The notes under the pieces are model-generated. The model was not told the DNA's origin. It worked only from the letters and a program-made list of their open reading frames with translations, and made no database searches. This document shows, piece after piece, positions 46,876-56,337 of a stretch of 64,000 bases of DNA (position 1 is its first letter; each line of letters starts with the position of its first letter). Location: positions 2,497,779 through 2,561,778 of the forward strand of contig OY970239.1 in the NCBI GenBank assembly GCA_963715405.1, given 5' to 3'. The translations under genes were made by a program, and so were the position numbers. Origin of the DNA: JALZKA01 sp963715405 (lineage in GTDB: Bacteria; Actinomycetota; Thermoleophilia; Solirubrobacterales; 70-9).

Positions 46876-47319
46876 GTGAGCGAAAGCGCGGGTGTCACCG
46901 CTGTTAGATGCGACGTGTGCGGGTACGAATATCCCAACCCCACTCAAGCTGCCGCCGAGCCACCAGGGACGCCATGCCCGAACACCGAATGCGGCGCCAC
47001 GACTGGCCGTCACAGCGACATCGCGGCATCGGACTCGATCCAGGTTTCTGAGTTTGGGGAGTCCAAGGGCAAGCACGCCGGCGAGAAGAGGCCCTACATC
47101 GAAATCCAGGACGGGGCGGAACTGCGCGTCAGCGAAGGTGATTACGTCCATACGTTCCGACGCATTGATCGGGGCAATGACGAGTACGAGGAGAAGCTCA
47201 CCGACCTGGAGACTGGCGAGATCCTCACCGACCCGGAGACGGGCGAGGCCATCCGCGACGTTCGAGAGCCGCTATCCGGGCATCGGGGTCGCGGGTCGGC
47301 GAAGTCCAAGAATCCTTAA
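46876..47319 (+). CDS. Hypothetical protein with N-terminal zinc ribbon
   Basis: 147 residues from GTG 46876 behind GGAGAG. The N-terminus has CDVCGYEYPNPTQ and CPNTECGATT, a four-Cys ribbon. The rest is acidic and beta-rich, with a repeated phrase (LETGEILTDPETGEAIRD). No family assigned. Confidence 0.6.
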   Translation: MSESAGVTAVRCDVCGYEYPNPTQAAAEPPGTPCPNTECGATTGRHSDIAASDSIQVSEFGESKGKHAGEKRPYIEIQDGAELRVSEGDYVHTFRRIDRGNDEYEEKLTDLETGEILTDPETGEAIRDVREPLSGHRGRGSAKSKNP

Positions 47320-47432
47320 GGCCGTCCGGGTTGCTTAAGCCGAGCCATGTCCGGGCCCTGCGTGCGTGCCGAGGGCTCGAAGCCAGCGCCGTCTGGGCGT
47401 CGACGTGGGGTCTGCGGGGCTCTGAGAGGCTG

Positions 47433-47543
47433 CTATGTCCCGTAGCTCAGCGCGATGCCGATCACGGAGATCAGCAAACCGATGATCGCGATTCGGAGGT
47501 CTAGCAACCGCGAAATCCGTCGCAGAGCAGCGAAACTCAATGG
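47433..47543 (-). CDS. Possible single-helix membrane peptide
   Basis: A 36-residue frame from TTG 47543 with RISRLLDLRIAIIGLLISVI and a short tail. It may be a real small protein or the end of a decayed gene. Apart from it I see no gene between 47,320 and 47,912. Confidence 0.25.
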   Translation of the reverse strand, partial: PLSFAALRRISRLLDLRIAIIGLLISVIGIALSYGT

Positions 47544-47912
47544 TGACCGCGTTCGTCTGCAACCCGGTGCTCGCCCTCATCCTGGCCTCCGTGAAGGAGC
47601 AGACCGGCTCCAACAAGAATCTGCTCGGCGCCGACCCGACATCACCAACGACCCGATTCGTCGGTGTACTTCAGCTCGGACCGCCTGGCCATTCGCGCCA
47701 CGACACGTGTCGCATTTGGTTTTCCCTACGAAGGCGCCATCGCGAAGGTGACCATCAGCCCGTAACAGAGACTCGGTGGTGGCGGCCGGCGTCAAACCCG
47801 CGAACCTTTGCATTCGTTAGCCAGCGGGCAAGGACAGCGCCAGTCTCCAGACGATGCTGCAATTGCTGTACCTGCGCCGCGCCGCTACCACACCCACACC
47901 TCGGAAGACTGT

Positions 47913-48317
47913 CTAAGTGCCGCCTTTTGCCCAAGCCCAAGCTGTTAGGCGCCAGTCGGTGCCCACCTTGCGAAGCGCGACCGTAAAGACCGAGCCGGTC
48001 TGCGTGACCTGCTTGCCGCGAATGCTGAAGGTCATCGTCGCTGGAACAACCACGTAGGCGTAATCGCCAGTGATATCAACATGCCGTGGCTCGTCGAGAG
48101 TGATGCGGTACCCCGAAGCCCCTAAGTGCTCACCCTCGGTAAGCACGTCACTCCACCAGTCTTGGCTGGCTGTTGGTCCCTGCCACACATGCGGCGACAT
48201 GCCGTCAAGAATCTGCATCGGGTCAGCACATGCAGCCGCCATCGCCTTCGGGTCACCGTTGTTAAAGCCAGCAACGTACTCGGACACCGTCGCCATCAGA
48301 TCGTTGAAGCTAGTCAA
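47913..48317 (-). CDS. SnoaL/NTF2-like protein
   Basis: 134 residues with the NTF2 cone-fold pattern: SEYVAGFNNGDPKAMAAACA, WWSDVLTEGEHLG, YAYVVVPATMTFSIRGK and a final VGTDWRLTAWAWAKG. Such proteins serve as small isomerases, dehydratases or binding modules. The active site cannot be inferred. Confidence 0.82.
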   Translation of the reverse strand: MTSFNDLMATVSEYVAGFNNGDPKAMAAACADPMQILDGMSPHVWQGPTASQDWWSDVLTEGEHLGASGYRITLDEPRHVDITGDYAYVVVPATMTFSIRGKQVTQTGSVFTVALRKVGTDWRLTAWAWAKGGT

Positions 48318-48458
48318 AAAACGTTCCCGTCTCTAAGCCCTATCCATTGTCGACGGTGGACGTTGGGGGCGGACTCCCCTTTCGCGCGAGCGGACAACAC
48401 CACGCCGATCCCGAACCCGTACGCCGCACGAAGGTGACCGCGCCGCCGCCGCCGCTGT

Positions 48459-48866
48459 TTATTTTCCCTCGCCCCAGAGTTTTTCGGTGAGGTCTTGGAA
48501 CGTCGCCAATGCAACGGAGTCGTCTTTGCGGAGCAGCGCCGACTTGCTCATCTTGGCCCGGACGGTCCAACCGTCTGCGTGCATTAGTTCCACGATGTGT
48601 TCATCTCGCTCGCGGATAGCCGAGACCACGCCGTCCTTACTACTGGGCACGTTAAGAAAAATTTCGCGGACGGTCAGTGACCTCAGCGTTTCGACAGTGT
48701 GGCCGAGCATGTCGGCAAAGGAACTATTGACGAATAACACGCCGCCGTCCTCGCCGACCGCCAGTGCCGGCACCGGAATGCGGTCCAACAGAACCACTGC
48801 GGGTAACTGCTCCAACTTGGCTATCGGGGACTGGCCGACTTGGCCGCTTCGCCGCCGCTCTAACAC
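48459..48866 (-). CDS. Single PAS-domain protein
   Basis: 135 residues, nearly all one PAS domain: IPVPALAVGEDGGVLFVNSS, FADMLGHTVETLRSL, and VALATFQDLTEK at the end. No output domain follows, so it may be a stand-alone sensor or a remnant. The 141-bp gap to the SnoaL-like gene holds nothing evident. Confidence 0.75.
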   Translation of the reverse strand: MLERRRSGQVGQSPIAKLEQLPAVVLLDRIPVPALAVGEDGGVLFVNSSFADMLGHTVETLRSLTVREIFLNVPSSKDGVVSAIRERDEHIVELMHADGWTVRAKMSKSALLRKDDSVALATFQDLTEKLWGEGK

Positions 48867-49332
48867 TTCAATTCACCGCCAGAGTCTGGTCACGTTTGGG
48901 CGGCGACGGAGCGGTTTTCTGGGCCGTTGGCTGGACCACAGAGGAGCGGGTCCTACCCCTCGCAAAGGACGCCGCAAACTCGCCCGCCGTTGCTCAAAAG
49001 TGTATGCCCCGACCAACGACTGATAAAACCACCCCAGCAGGCGCCCCTTGTGCGGTTACATCATGAAGTCTCGCCAGCGGGCTAGTGGAGGTCTTCGGCA
49101 GCCAGCCAGGCGGTAGCCGTTATCCCCATGCACCACCCCCACCCCCGGGGTCGCTCGGCTGCCGCAACGCCCAGGAAAACTGTCTGTACGGATTGGGGAA
49201 TTTCGCCGAAGCCAGCAAACATGGCGCTGACCAGCCACGTTGCCCGACAGCGACTGGTTTTGGCCGTCCCGCAATCGCAGCAGCTTCATCGCATCGGAGC
49301 GTGTCGACCCGACCAAGATCCGGCCCGACCGG
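48867..49332. other. No gene recognised
   Basis: Short overlapping frames on both strands have no conserved motif or ribosome site. The stretch looks like decayed intergenic DNA. Confidence 0.5.
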
Positions 49333-49530
49333 ATGCAGACCAGGACGACCGAGGCTCCCGCAGTGAGGTCGGGCAATATCCCCGTGTTCCACGGGTGGGT
49401 CCAGACAGTCAGCGGCGTATTCACCAGTCTTGGTGTGGTCGCCACGCTCTGTGTGCTGATTGTCGAGCAGCGACGCTATCGCGCTGATCAGCGGCGAGCA
49501 CGCAGCGACCAAACCCGCCTCGTGCTACCC
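49333..49530 (+). CDS. Possible membrane-anchored hypothetical protein, probably broken
   Basis: From ATG 49333 the frame gives one membrane helix (VFTSLGVVATLCVLIVEQRR) and a charged coiled stretch (YRADQRRARSDQ), a common small-protein layout. Beyond about 49,530 the frame stays open but turns into a shadow of other frames, so the true end is unknown. Confidence 0.3.
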
Positions 49531-49736
49531 CCTGGGGGAGGTCTCCGACCTACCCCGACCGGCCACCCTACGGCGATAGCGCCAGCCAAAGCGCGCATCG
49601 CATCGCCGAGGAAACGGCGGCGCTGCCTTCGTTTTACAGTAGGCAGATGGCAATCACGGCTGGTAAGCGGCTGGTGCGGCTGCTCAACAAGTCCCTGGCA
49701 TCCGGCGCCGAATGAACCGAAGGCGAGCAGGCCGAC

Positions 49737-49991
49737 GTGCTCCGGGCGTTCTTCGACGCCGAGGTGGGTAAGCCCGGGCCGGCGCCGCACCGGGTGTGCG
49801 AGTTGGCCGGCGGCCCGCCAACTCACTGCGCCCACGGTCACCGACTGCGGCCCGGCCGGATGCTGGTCGGTAGCATCGCATGCTCGTGCGGGCGGCATTT
49901 AACTTGGCGCTGCGAGTGCGGCGCAGTCACGTACGGGCCGGCGCTTGCCGGCGCTTGCAGCCTGCTCAACGGGCCAGCGCGCGTCCGCTAG
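49737..49991 (+). CDS. Small zinc-ribbon-like protein, copy 2
   Basis: 84 residues from GTG 49737. Motifs HCAHGHRLRPGRMLVGSIAC, then HLTWRCECGAVTYGPAL and a late Cys before LNGPARVR, the same order as copy 1 at 46006. Upstream in the same frame, 49647-49712 encodes MAITAGKRLVRLLNKSLASG and ends at TGA 49713, followed without break by sequence leading into this protein. A nonsense change may have split one longer gene. Confidence 0.6.
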   Translation: MLRAFFDAEVGKPGPAPHRVCELAGGPPTHCAHGHRLRPGRMLVGSIACSCGRHLTWRCECGAVTYGPALAGACSLLNGPARVR

Positions 49992-50063
49992 ATGCTGTTG
50001 CTTAGCGACGAGCGGCGCGTCGAGGCGATCGAACCGGGCTCGTCCCGTTCGGGCAGCGGAGTT

Positions 50064-50369
50064 CTAACCGCCGCCCTCACGTGCAGCGAGGTCTTTCTCG
50101 ATGGCGGCCACAGCATGGACTAGCCCGTCGATCAAGTCCAACACGGTATTGCCAGCTGCCTTGACGCTGTATGCGTGCGGCGTGGCCTCGGGGTCGATGT
50201 CCTCGAAGATCGAGGCGACCCGTTCTTCGACATGCGCGCCCATCTTGCTTGGGAGTTCGCTGAGCTTGCTCTGGACTTCACTGATCTTGCTCTGAAATTC
50301 ACTCACTTTGCCCTGGAGCTCGGTGCGCAGCTGGTTGATCCGGTTCTGAAATTCGCTGGCGTCACTCAC
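50064..50369 (-). CDS. Coiled-coil hypothetical protein
   Basis: 101 residues from GTG 50369 behind AAAGG. Residues 5-45 form heptads (FQNRINQLRTELQGKVSEFQ and SKISEVQSKLSEL), then a helical C-terminal half (VLDLIDGLVHAVAAIEKDL). No family recognised; it may oligomerise. Confidence 0.6.
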   Translation of the reverse strand: MSDASEFQNRINQLRTELQGKVSEFQSKISEVQSKLSELPSKMGAHVEERVASIFEDIDPEATPHAYSVKAAGNTVLDLIDGLVHAVAAIEKDLAAREGGG

Positions 50370-51070
50370 TTTTTGTGGCCTTTCTTCACTGATGCCGAGC
50401 AGGACGAGCGCAGGGTACGTCCGATGTGACGAGTTGCGGACCGGAATGAGCCAGGCGGATGGGATCGCCACAGCGGGGCAGCCGTGTAGGTCTGAGCGGA
50501 CGGGCCACGTCCCGGCAAGATCGCGTCGGCGCTGACATGACCCGGATCCATTTCCCCAGGGTCAAGATGGACGGCCAGCAGGTCCCTCGACGAAGACGCG
50601 GGTGGGGTTCCTGGTCGGGGTGACACGAGGGATGTACGAGTACCGCCGGCCATTGGAAGAGCGTCTTAGGAGAAGTGTCGAAAGTGTCGTTTCTGACTGA
50701 ACTGTCTCTTGTGCCTAGAGTGTCGTTTTTGCTGGTCAGGGCGTTTCTCCTCCTTCAAAACGACAAAACTCAAAAACGACACTTGCGACAGCGTGTTCCC
50801 GCGCGCGAGGCCGGGTGTCGTTTTCAACTCACACCCCCGGCTGCACTGCCCTGTGCCCACAAACTCACCCGTCCGCATCCGCGCGGGGAGCTACGAGAAG
50901 GAAGCGAGTAACCGAACCGTCCCGACGCCGGACACGCAAGTACTACCCGAGGAGGTGGCGAAACCCGTTGCGTTTGAATGAGACCGTAGTCCTCGAGATC
51001 AAGAATTGAGCACCCCGCTTCATCGCTTCTTGGGGGTGCAGGAATACCGTTCTTGACCCGCGTGGGCCAA
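50370..51070. other. Gene-free region with GTGTCG repeat cluster
   Basis: No coding sequence supported. The notable content is the repeat cluster at 50674-50825, listed separately. The rest shows no tRNA or clear promoter. Confidence 0.5.
50674..50825. repeat. Iteron-like AGTGTCG(TTTT) direct and inverted repeats
   Basis: AGTGTCG at 50674, 50683 and 50719, GTGTCGTTTTC at 50815 and, inverted, CGACAAAA at about 50761 and CAAAAACGACACT at 50771. The copies AGTGTCGTTTTTG (50719-50731) and CAAAAACGACACT (50771-50783) form a perfect 13-bp inverted repeat with a 39-base spacer. It could be a multi-site operator, a plasmid-type iteron array or a transposon end. Confidence 0.6.
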
Positions 51071-51841
51071 TCAGACAGCGGGTTTGTCGACGAACTGCGC
51101 GGTCAGTTCCTTCGCAACCCGTTTGAGCAGCGGGACAATGTCGTCGGCGGCGTCAATGGTCACCCGCGCCGCCGGGCCCGAGACAGAAATTGCGGTCGGT
51201 GTGGGCGCTTCGGGGACCGGAACCGCGAAGCACCGCACGCCGATCTCCTGTTCGCCGTCGTCGAGGGCGTACCCGCGCTGACGGCTGATTTCGAGGTCCG
51301 CGATGAGGGCCTCCGGGTCGGTCATGGTGAGGGCGGTCTGTGCAGGCATCCCGACGCGGGCGACGATGTTCCGGACAGCGTCGTTGGACAGCTGCATGAG
51401 CAGCGCCTTGCCCACTCCGGTGCTATGCGTGTACACGCGCCGACCCACCTCGGTGAACATGCGCATCGAGTGCGCGGAGGGCACCTGGTAGACGTACACC
51501 GCCATGGTGTCATCGAGCATTGCCATGTTCGCTGTTTCCCCGGTGGCCTTGACCACTTCGGCCAGGTGCGGACGCGACCACGCGCCAATCAGGCGGGTGG
51601 CGCTCTCGCCGAGTCGGATCAGCTTGGGCCCCAACGAATATTGCCGCGACGGCAATTGGCGTACGTAACCGCAGTTGACCAGAGTCCTGACCAACCGGTA
51701 GATGGTGGGCACCGGAAGACCGGATGACTCGGCGAGTTGGCTGAGTCCGATGGAGCCGCCAGCGGCGGCCATGATCTCGAGCACGTCGAACGCACGCTCG
51801 ACCGACTGCACGCCGCTGCTCCCTGCTGGTCTGCCTGCCAT
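51071..51841 (-). CDS. IclR-family transcriptional regulator
   Basis: 256 residues from ATG 51841, chosen for its GGAGAGG site (ATG 51880 is also possible). Winged helix: GVQSVERAFDVLEIMAA, LSQLAESSGLPVPTIYRLVR. The C-terminal effector domain has YVYQVPSAHSMRMFTEVGRR, HSTGVGKALLMQL and EIGVRCFAVPVPE. IclR proteins control catabolic operons; no catabolic gene is adjacent, so its target lies elsewhere or is lost. Confidence 0.93.
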   Translation of the reverse strand: MAGRPAGSSGVQSVERAFDVLEIMAAAGGSIGLSQLAESSGLPVPTIYRLVRTLVNCGYVRQLPSRQYSLGPKLIRLGESATRLIGAWSRPHLAEVVKATGETANMAMLDDTMAVYVYQVPSAHSMRMFTEVGRRVYTHSTGVGKALLMQLSNDAVRNIVARVGMPAQTALTMTDPEALIADLEISRQRGYALDDGEQEIGVRCFAVPVPEAPTPTAISVSGPAARVTIDAADDIVPLLKRVAKELTAQFVDKPAV

Positions 51842-52098
51842 GAGTGCCAACCTCTCCGCCTCGCCCGACTCCGCCGACATCTCCATTCTATTCCACAAAG
51901 CGGAAACTATTGTTCGTAGACCGATAGGGACCCAGTCTCTAAGTGCCCTTGTCGTCAATGTTGCGGTGGTTGGCTCATCCGCCCATTGACGACCCCACTG
52001 CCTGAGGGTTGGGGCCGTCGGTGGCGAAGATTCTGCGGTCGTCCAGACGGAATCCGTCGGCGTTGGCGTACTCCTCGACGAGCGGGAATCGTCCGTCG

Positions 52099-52766
52099 GA
52101 CAAAACCCGGACGGTGATCGCGCTGACCGACATGTTGATGCGCGCCAACTGGGTCAAACGGGTGCTGTTTCTGGCTGACCGGGTCGCACTGGTCAAGCAG
52201 GCCGGCAATGCGTTCAAGACGTTCCTGCCGGATTCGGCACCGGTGAATCTGCTGACCGAGAAGAACACCGAGGGCCGGGTTTACGTGTCGACGTACCCGA
52301 CGATGATGGGTCTGATAAACGAGCTTGACGATGGCCGCCGCCGGTTCGGGCCTGGGCACTTCGACCTGGTGGTCATCGATGAGGCGCACCGGTCGGTGTA
52401 TCAGAAGTACCGGCGCATCTTCGAGTACTTCGACTCGCTGCTGCTGGGCCTGACCGCCACACCCAAAGACGAAGTCGACTACAACACCTACAAACTGTTC
52501 AATCTCGAAACCGGTGTCCCCACCGACGATTACGACCTGGAGGAGGCGATCAACGACAAGTGGTTGGTGCCGCCTCGGGCGATCAGCGTGCCGCTGGCGT
52601 TTCCGCTGCAGGGCATCAAGTACGACGACCTGTCCGAGGAGGAGAAGAAACGGTGGGAGGCCACCGATTGGGGCGATGACGTTGACGAAGATGAGATTCC
52701 CGACAGCGTGCAGGCCGACGCCGTCAACAAGTGGCTGTTCAACACCGACACCGTCGACAAAGCTTA
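52099..52766 (+). pseudogene. hsdR: Type I restriction subunit R, helicase fragment before IS
   Basis: Helicase part of an HsdR motor: KTRTVIALTDML (tail of motif I), LFLADRVALVKQA, YVSTYPTMM, VVIDEAHRSVY (DEAH box) and LLGLTATP. The nuclease domain and most of motif I (about 350 residues) are missing: homology begins at 52,099, where the sequence in front instead resembles the antisense end of another gene (VLSDGRFPLVEEYANADGFR on the minus strand to 51975). The 3' end is cut by the IS at 52767. Not functional as read. Confidence 0.88.
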
Positions 52767-53687
52767 GAACGTGTTGGGAAAGTGACTCGGCGCGCCTGCG
52801 TGACTGATGTGGCTGAAGTGGCCAGTGTGGGCTTGTGGCCGAGAACAAGCGCTATCCGTCCGACCTGACCGACGCGCAGTGGGAGCTGATCGAGCCGTTA
52901 GTGCCCGCGCCGCGCTCGGGTGGCCGTCGAGCGGTGCATTCGAGGCGCCGCGTCGTGGACGCGATCCTCTACGTCAACCGCACCGGGTGCGCGTGGCGTC
53001 AACTGCCGCACGACTTTCCACCGTGGGCGACGGTGTTCTGGTATCACAAGCGCTGGCGCGAGGACGGTGTGGTCGACCGGCTGCACGATGCCTTGCGGGA
53101 GCGGGTGCGCGATGCCAGCGATCGGGACCGCGATGGCCTCGGCCGGCTGCGTGGACGCGCAGTCGGTCAAGGGCGCCGACACCGTCGGGGCGGCCGTGCG
53201 CGGATTCGATGCCGGCAAGAAGGTCAACGGCCGCAAGCGCCACGTCGTGGTCGACACGATGGGCCTGTTGCTGCTGGTGGTGATCACCTCGGCGAGCGTG
53301 CAGGACCGCGACGGCGCCCGCACGCTGCTGGACCGGCTGACGATGGCGATGCGGTCGCTGTCGCTGCTGTGGGCCGACGGCGGCTACGCCGGCAAGCTGG
53401 TCGACTGGGCCGAAGCGGTTGCCGACATCACCGTCGAGATCGTGCGTAAACCCTTGGGAATCAGGATGTTCCAGGTGCTTCCACGGCGGTGGGTGGTCGA
53501 GCGCACCTTCGCCTGGATCGTGAAATGCCGCCGCCTCGACCACGACTACGAGCGACTGCCGGAGACCAGCGAGGCCATGATCAAATGGGCGATGATCGGA
53601 TTGATGGTCCGACGACTCGAGCCGCCACCCGGCCGCAAGCCATGGCAGCACGCCTCAACCGCCGCCTGAGACTTTCCCAACACGCTC
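52767..53687 (+). mobile_element. Complete IS5-type (IS427-like) insertion sequence
   Basis: 921 bp bounded by imperfect inverted repeats GAACGTGTTGGGAAAGT (left) and GAGCGTGTTGGGAAAGT (complement of right), 16 of 17 matching, and flanked by a TTA duplication (52764-52766 and 53688-53690). Sits inside hsdR. The two overlapping transposase frames fit the IS427 group of IS5. Confidence 0.92.
52835..53669 (+). CDS. IS5-family transposase, two overlapping frames
   Basis: DDE transposase. The first frame (from 52835) gives KRYPSDLTDAQWELIEPLVP and the DUF4096-type N-terminus up to RERVRDASDRD. The second frame continues from about 53,120-53,150 with VDAQSVKGADTV (first D), LWADGGYAGKLV (second D) and PRRWVVERTFAWI (E), ending at 53669. 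The IS427 group often makes its transposase by programmed frameshifting; no clear slippery run is visible, so a mutation is also possible. Confidence 0.85.
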
Positions 53688-55250
53688 TTAGAGGTGCTGA
53701 TGACCCGTGGGCACCGCGTCGCCGGCGGTGACCGGCTTGGCAAGACGATCATCTTCGCCAAGAACCAACGTCACGCCGACTTCATCGCCCAACGCTTCGA
53801 CATCAATTATCCGGAGTACAAGGGCAGTTTCGCTCAGGTCATCACCCATGCTGTCGCCTACGGCCAGGACCTGATCGACAAGTTCTCCCAGGCTGATTCC
53901 GAACCGCACATCGCGATCTCGGTCGACATGCTCGACACCGGCATCGACATCCCCGAAATCGTCAACCTGGTGTTCTTCAAACCGGTTCGGTCGAAAACAA
54001 AGTTCTGGCAGATGGTGGGGCGCGGCACCCGGCTGCGTCCGGACCTAAACGGGCCGGGGCAGGACAAGACCGACTTCCACATCTTCGATCTGTGCGCCAA
54101 CTTCGAATACTTCGACGCCCACCCCGCGCCCGCCGAGCAGGCCCTCGCGCCCTCACTGTCGCAACGACTGTTCGAGAACCGGGCCGAGTTGATCCGCACC
54201 CTCGACGAGTCCAAGTCCCACCCCCAGCTTCGGGCCGACATCGCCGCCACGCTGCGCAGCCAGGTCCAGGCGATGAACGTGGACAACTTCCTGGTGCGGC
54301 CCAAACGCCGGCAGGTCGAAAAATACAGCGATCCCAAGGCGTGGGAGTCGTTGACCTCCAAGGACATCGCCGAGGTCGTCGAGCACCTCGCACGGCTGCC
54401 AACCACCATCGTTGACGCCGACGAGATGGCCAAGCGGTTCGACCTAATCGTGCTGGCCAGTCAACTGGCGGTCCTGCGCCACGACGCCACGCTGGCCAAG
54501 TACGAGACCAAGATCCGGGAGATCGCCGACGGGCTGCTCGATGAACTGACCATTCCGCAGATCAAGGCCAAAGAGGAACTGCTGCGGGAGGTTACCTCCG
54601 ACGAGTGGTGGCAGGACGTTACCGTCGACATGCTCGAAGAGATGCGGCGCAAGCTGCGATCACTGGTGCGGCTGCTCGATAAGTCAAAGGGCACCATTGT
54701 GTACACGGATTTCCAGGACACCCTGGGCGAGGTCGTCGAACGTGACATGCCCGAACTTGTCACCGGTACTGACACGGAACGGTTCACGGCCAAGATCCGC
54801 GACTACCTGCGCCGCCAGCCCGACAACCTCGCGCTGGCGAAGGTCCGTACCGGAAAGGCGCTGACCGCAGCAGACCTCGACTCGCTGGAAGAGTTATTGG
54901 CGCGCAGTGGAGCCGGCGGACCGGAAGACATCCAACGCGCGGTCGAAAACGCCAAGGGGCTGGGACGGTTCATCCGCTCACTGGTCGGCCTCGACCAGCA
55001 GGCCGTCAATGCGAAGTTCGCCGAATTTCTTGATGGCACCACTGCGACGGCCAATCAGATCGATTTCATCGGGCTGGTCGTCAGCTACCTCACAAGACAC
55101 GGGGCCATGGAACCCGCACAACTGTATGACCCACCCTTCACCGACAACGCGCCGAAGGGACCAGATGAGTTCTTCCCGCCCACCCAGATGGCGCAGCTTA
55201 TCGAGATCATCAGGAGCATAAATGCTTCTGCTGATGTCCAGACCGCGTAG
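53688..55250 (+). pseudogene. hsdR: Type I restriction subunit R, C-terminal part after IS
   Basis: Continues the gene: LGKTIIFAKNQRHADFIAQR, the helicase motifs DMLDTGIDIPEIVNLVFF and QMVGRGTRLRPDL, then the EcoEI-type C-terminal domain (GRFIRSLVGLDQQAVNAKF) to the stop at 55250. Joining the two parts across one TTA leaves the frame one base out, so besides the insertion there is an indel at the site or nearby. No hsdM or hsdS is in the window. Confidence 0.88.
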
Positions 55251-55494
55251 TACCGCGCGGGATTGGCATCGAAGACTCAGTCAATGCGTTCGCCAAATAG
55301 CGATACAACGTCGCCCGGCTGACCCCGAGGTACTTGGCGATGTCCTTGCCGGTGTGGCCGTCGGCCTTCATGCGCTTCGCGGTGGCGATGTGCTCGGTGT
55401 CGTCTACCTTGCGGGGCCGCCCGAACTTGGTGCCCTTCGCGCGGGAGGACGCCCTCTTGAGCGCGGTGCGCTCCTGACACTGCTCCCAGTTCAC
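55210..55494 (-). pseudogene. Serine recombinase, C-terminal fragment
   Basis: Only the resolvase tail remains: KGTKFGRPRKVDD followed by the HTH_7-type DNA-binding region GHTGKDIAKYLGVSRATLYR. The catalytic serine domain is absent. It overlaps the hsdR end on the other strand. A complete relative lies at 56569-57132. Confidence 0.8.
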
Positions 55495-55652
55495 TCATCC
55501 ATGATTTCGTCCAGATAGTCGTCGATGTCGACAACGAGCAGACCGAGGTCGCACTGCTCTTCGAGCAACTGCTCATACGTGGGGGCTTGTGCGGCGCTGC
55601 CGTCGGCGGCTAGCGGTGTGTCATACGAATAGCTGATGGTTTCGCGCAGCAT
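55491..55652 (-). CDS. Small acidic hypothetical peptide
   Basis: 53 residues from ATG 55652, rich in Asp/Glu at the end (DLGLLVVDIDDYLDEIMDE). Its stop overlaps the start of the recombinase fragment. No family recognised; it may be a gene remnant. Confidence 0.35.
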   Translation of the reverse strand: MLRETISYSYDTPLAADGSAAQAPTYEQLLEEQCDLGLLVVDIDDYLDEIMDE

Positions 55653-55722
55653 GATGATTGTCGGACGCACACAAAATCGGCGATGATGGTGCGGTTCATG
55701 AAGCGAGCGGAAGGCGGCGACG

Positions 55723-56334
55723 ATGGCTTGGAACCTTAAGGGCCAGATGATCGAGTCCTGCAGCTGCAATATGTTCTGCCCCTGCTGGTTCGGCGTGCAG
55801 GAGCTGATGATCATGGACCAGGGCTGGTGCGCCAGCGTGATCGGATTCCGCATCCGTGAGGGAAGGTCGGACGGCGTCGCCCTAGATGGCCGCAAGGTCG
55901 TGTTCACCCCTGACTTCCCCGGGCCCACGCTGTTCGATGGCAACGCAACCGCCCGGGTGTTCGTAGACGAGGGCGCCGACGAGGCCCAGCAGCGCGAGCT
56001 CGAGGCCATCTTCCAGGGCCGGAAGGGCGGGCCGATGGAGAATCTCGCGCCCCTGGTCGCGACCTGGCTGCCCACCAAGAAGGCGAGCATCGGCATCGAG
56101 GAGGAAGGCGAGACGATCACGGTCTCGGTGGCGGGCGCCGGGGAGATGCGCTCGCAGCTCCTGCGGGACCCGCAGGGGAACGCATTCACGTTGCGGGGCG
56201 GTGGGTTCGTGAGCGGACTGGGCCTGGAGGAGGCCAACCTCGCGCCGACGAGCGCCGGCTGGGCCGACCCGGAAATGCCCAAGCGCTTCGAAACGAAGTC
56301 CGGCGCGCGGGGGGACTTCACTTGGAGCGGCTGA
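55723..56334 (+). CDS. DUF1326-family protein
   Basis: 203 residues. The family hallmark is the Cys-rich start ESCSCNMFCPCWF; LDGRKVVFTPDFPGPTLFDG and RELEAIFQGRKGGPMENLAP follow. DUF1326 proteins often accompany DUF2182 membrane proteins, which is not the case here. The cysteines may bind metal. A 28-bp perfect inverted repeat starts 3 bases after the stop. Confidence 0.87.
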   Translation: MAWNLKGQMIESCSCNMFCPCWFGVQELMIMDQGWCASVIGFRIREGRSDGVALDGRKVVFTPDFPGPTLFDGNATARVFVDEGADEAQQRELEAIFQGRKGGPMENLAPLVATWLPTKKASIGIEEEGETITVSVAGAGEMRSQLLRDPQGNAFTLRGGGFVSGLGLEEANLAPTSAGWADPEMPKRFETKSGARGDFTWSG

Positions 56335-56337
56335 GCT

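Noticed and set aside
47540..47986. 148-codon plus-strand frame
   Set aside because: Overlaps the SnoaL-like gene end on the other strand and lacks any motif or ribosome site.
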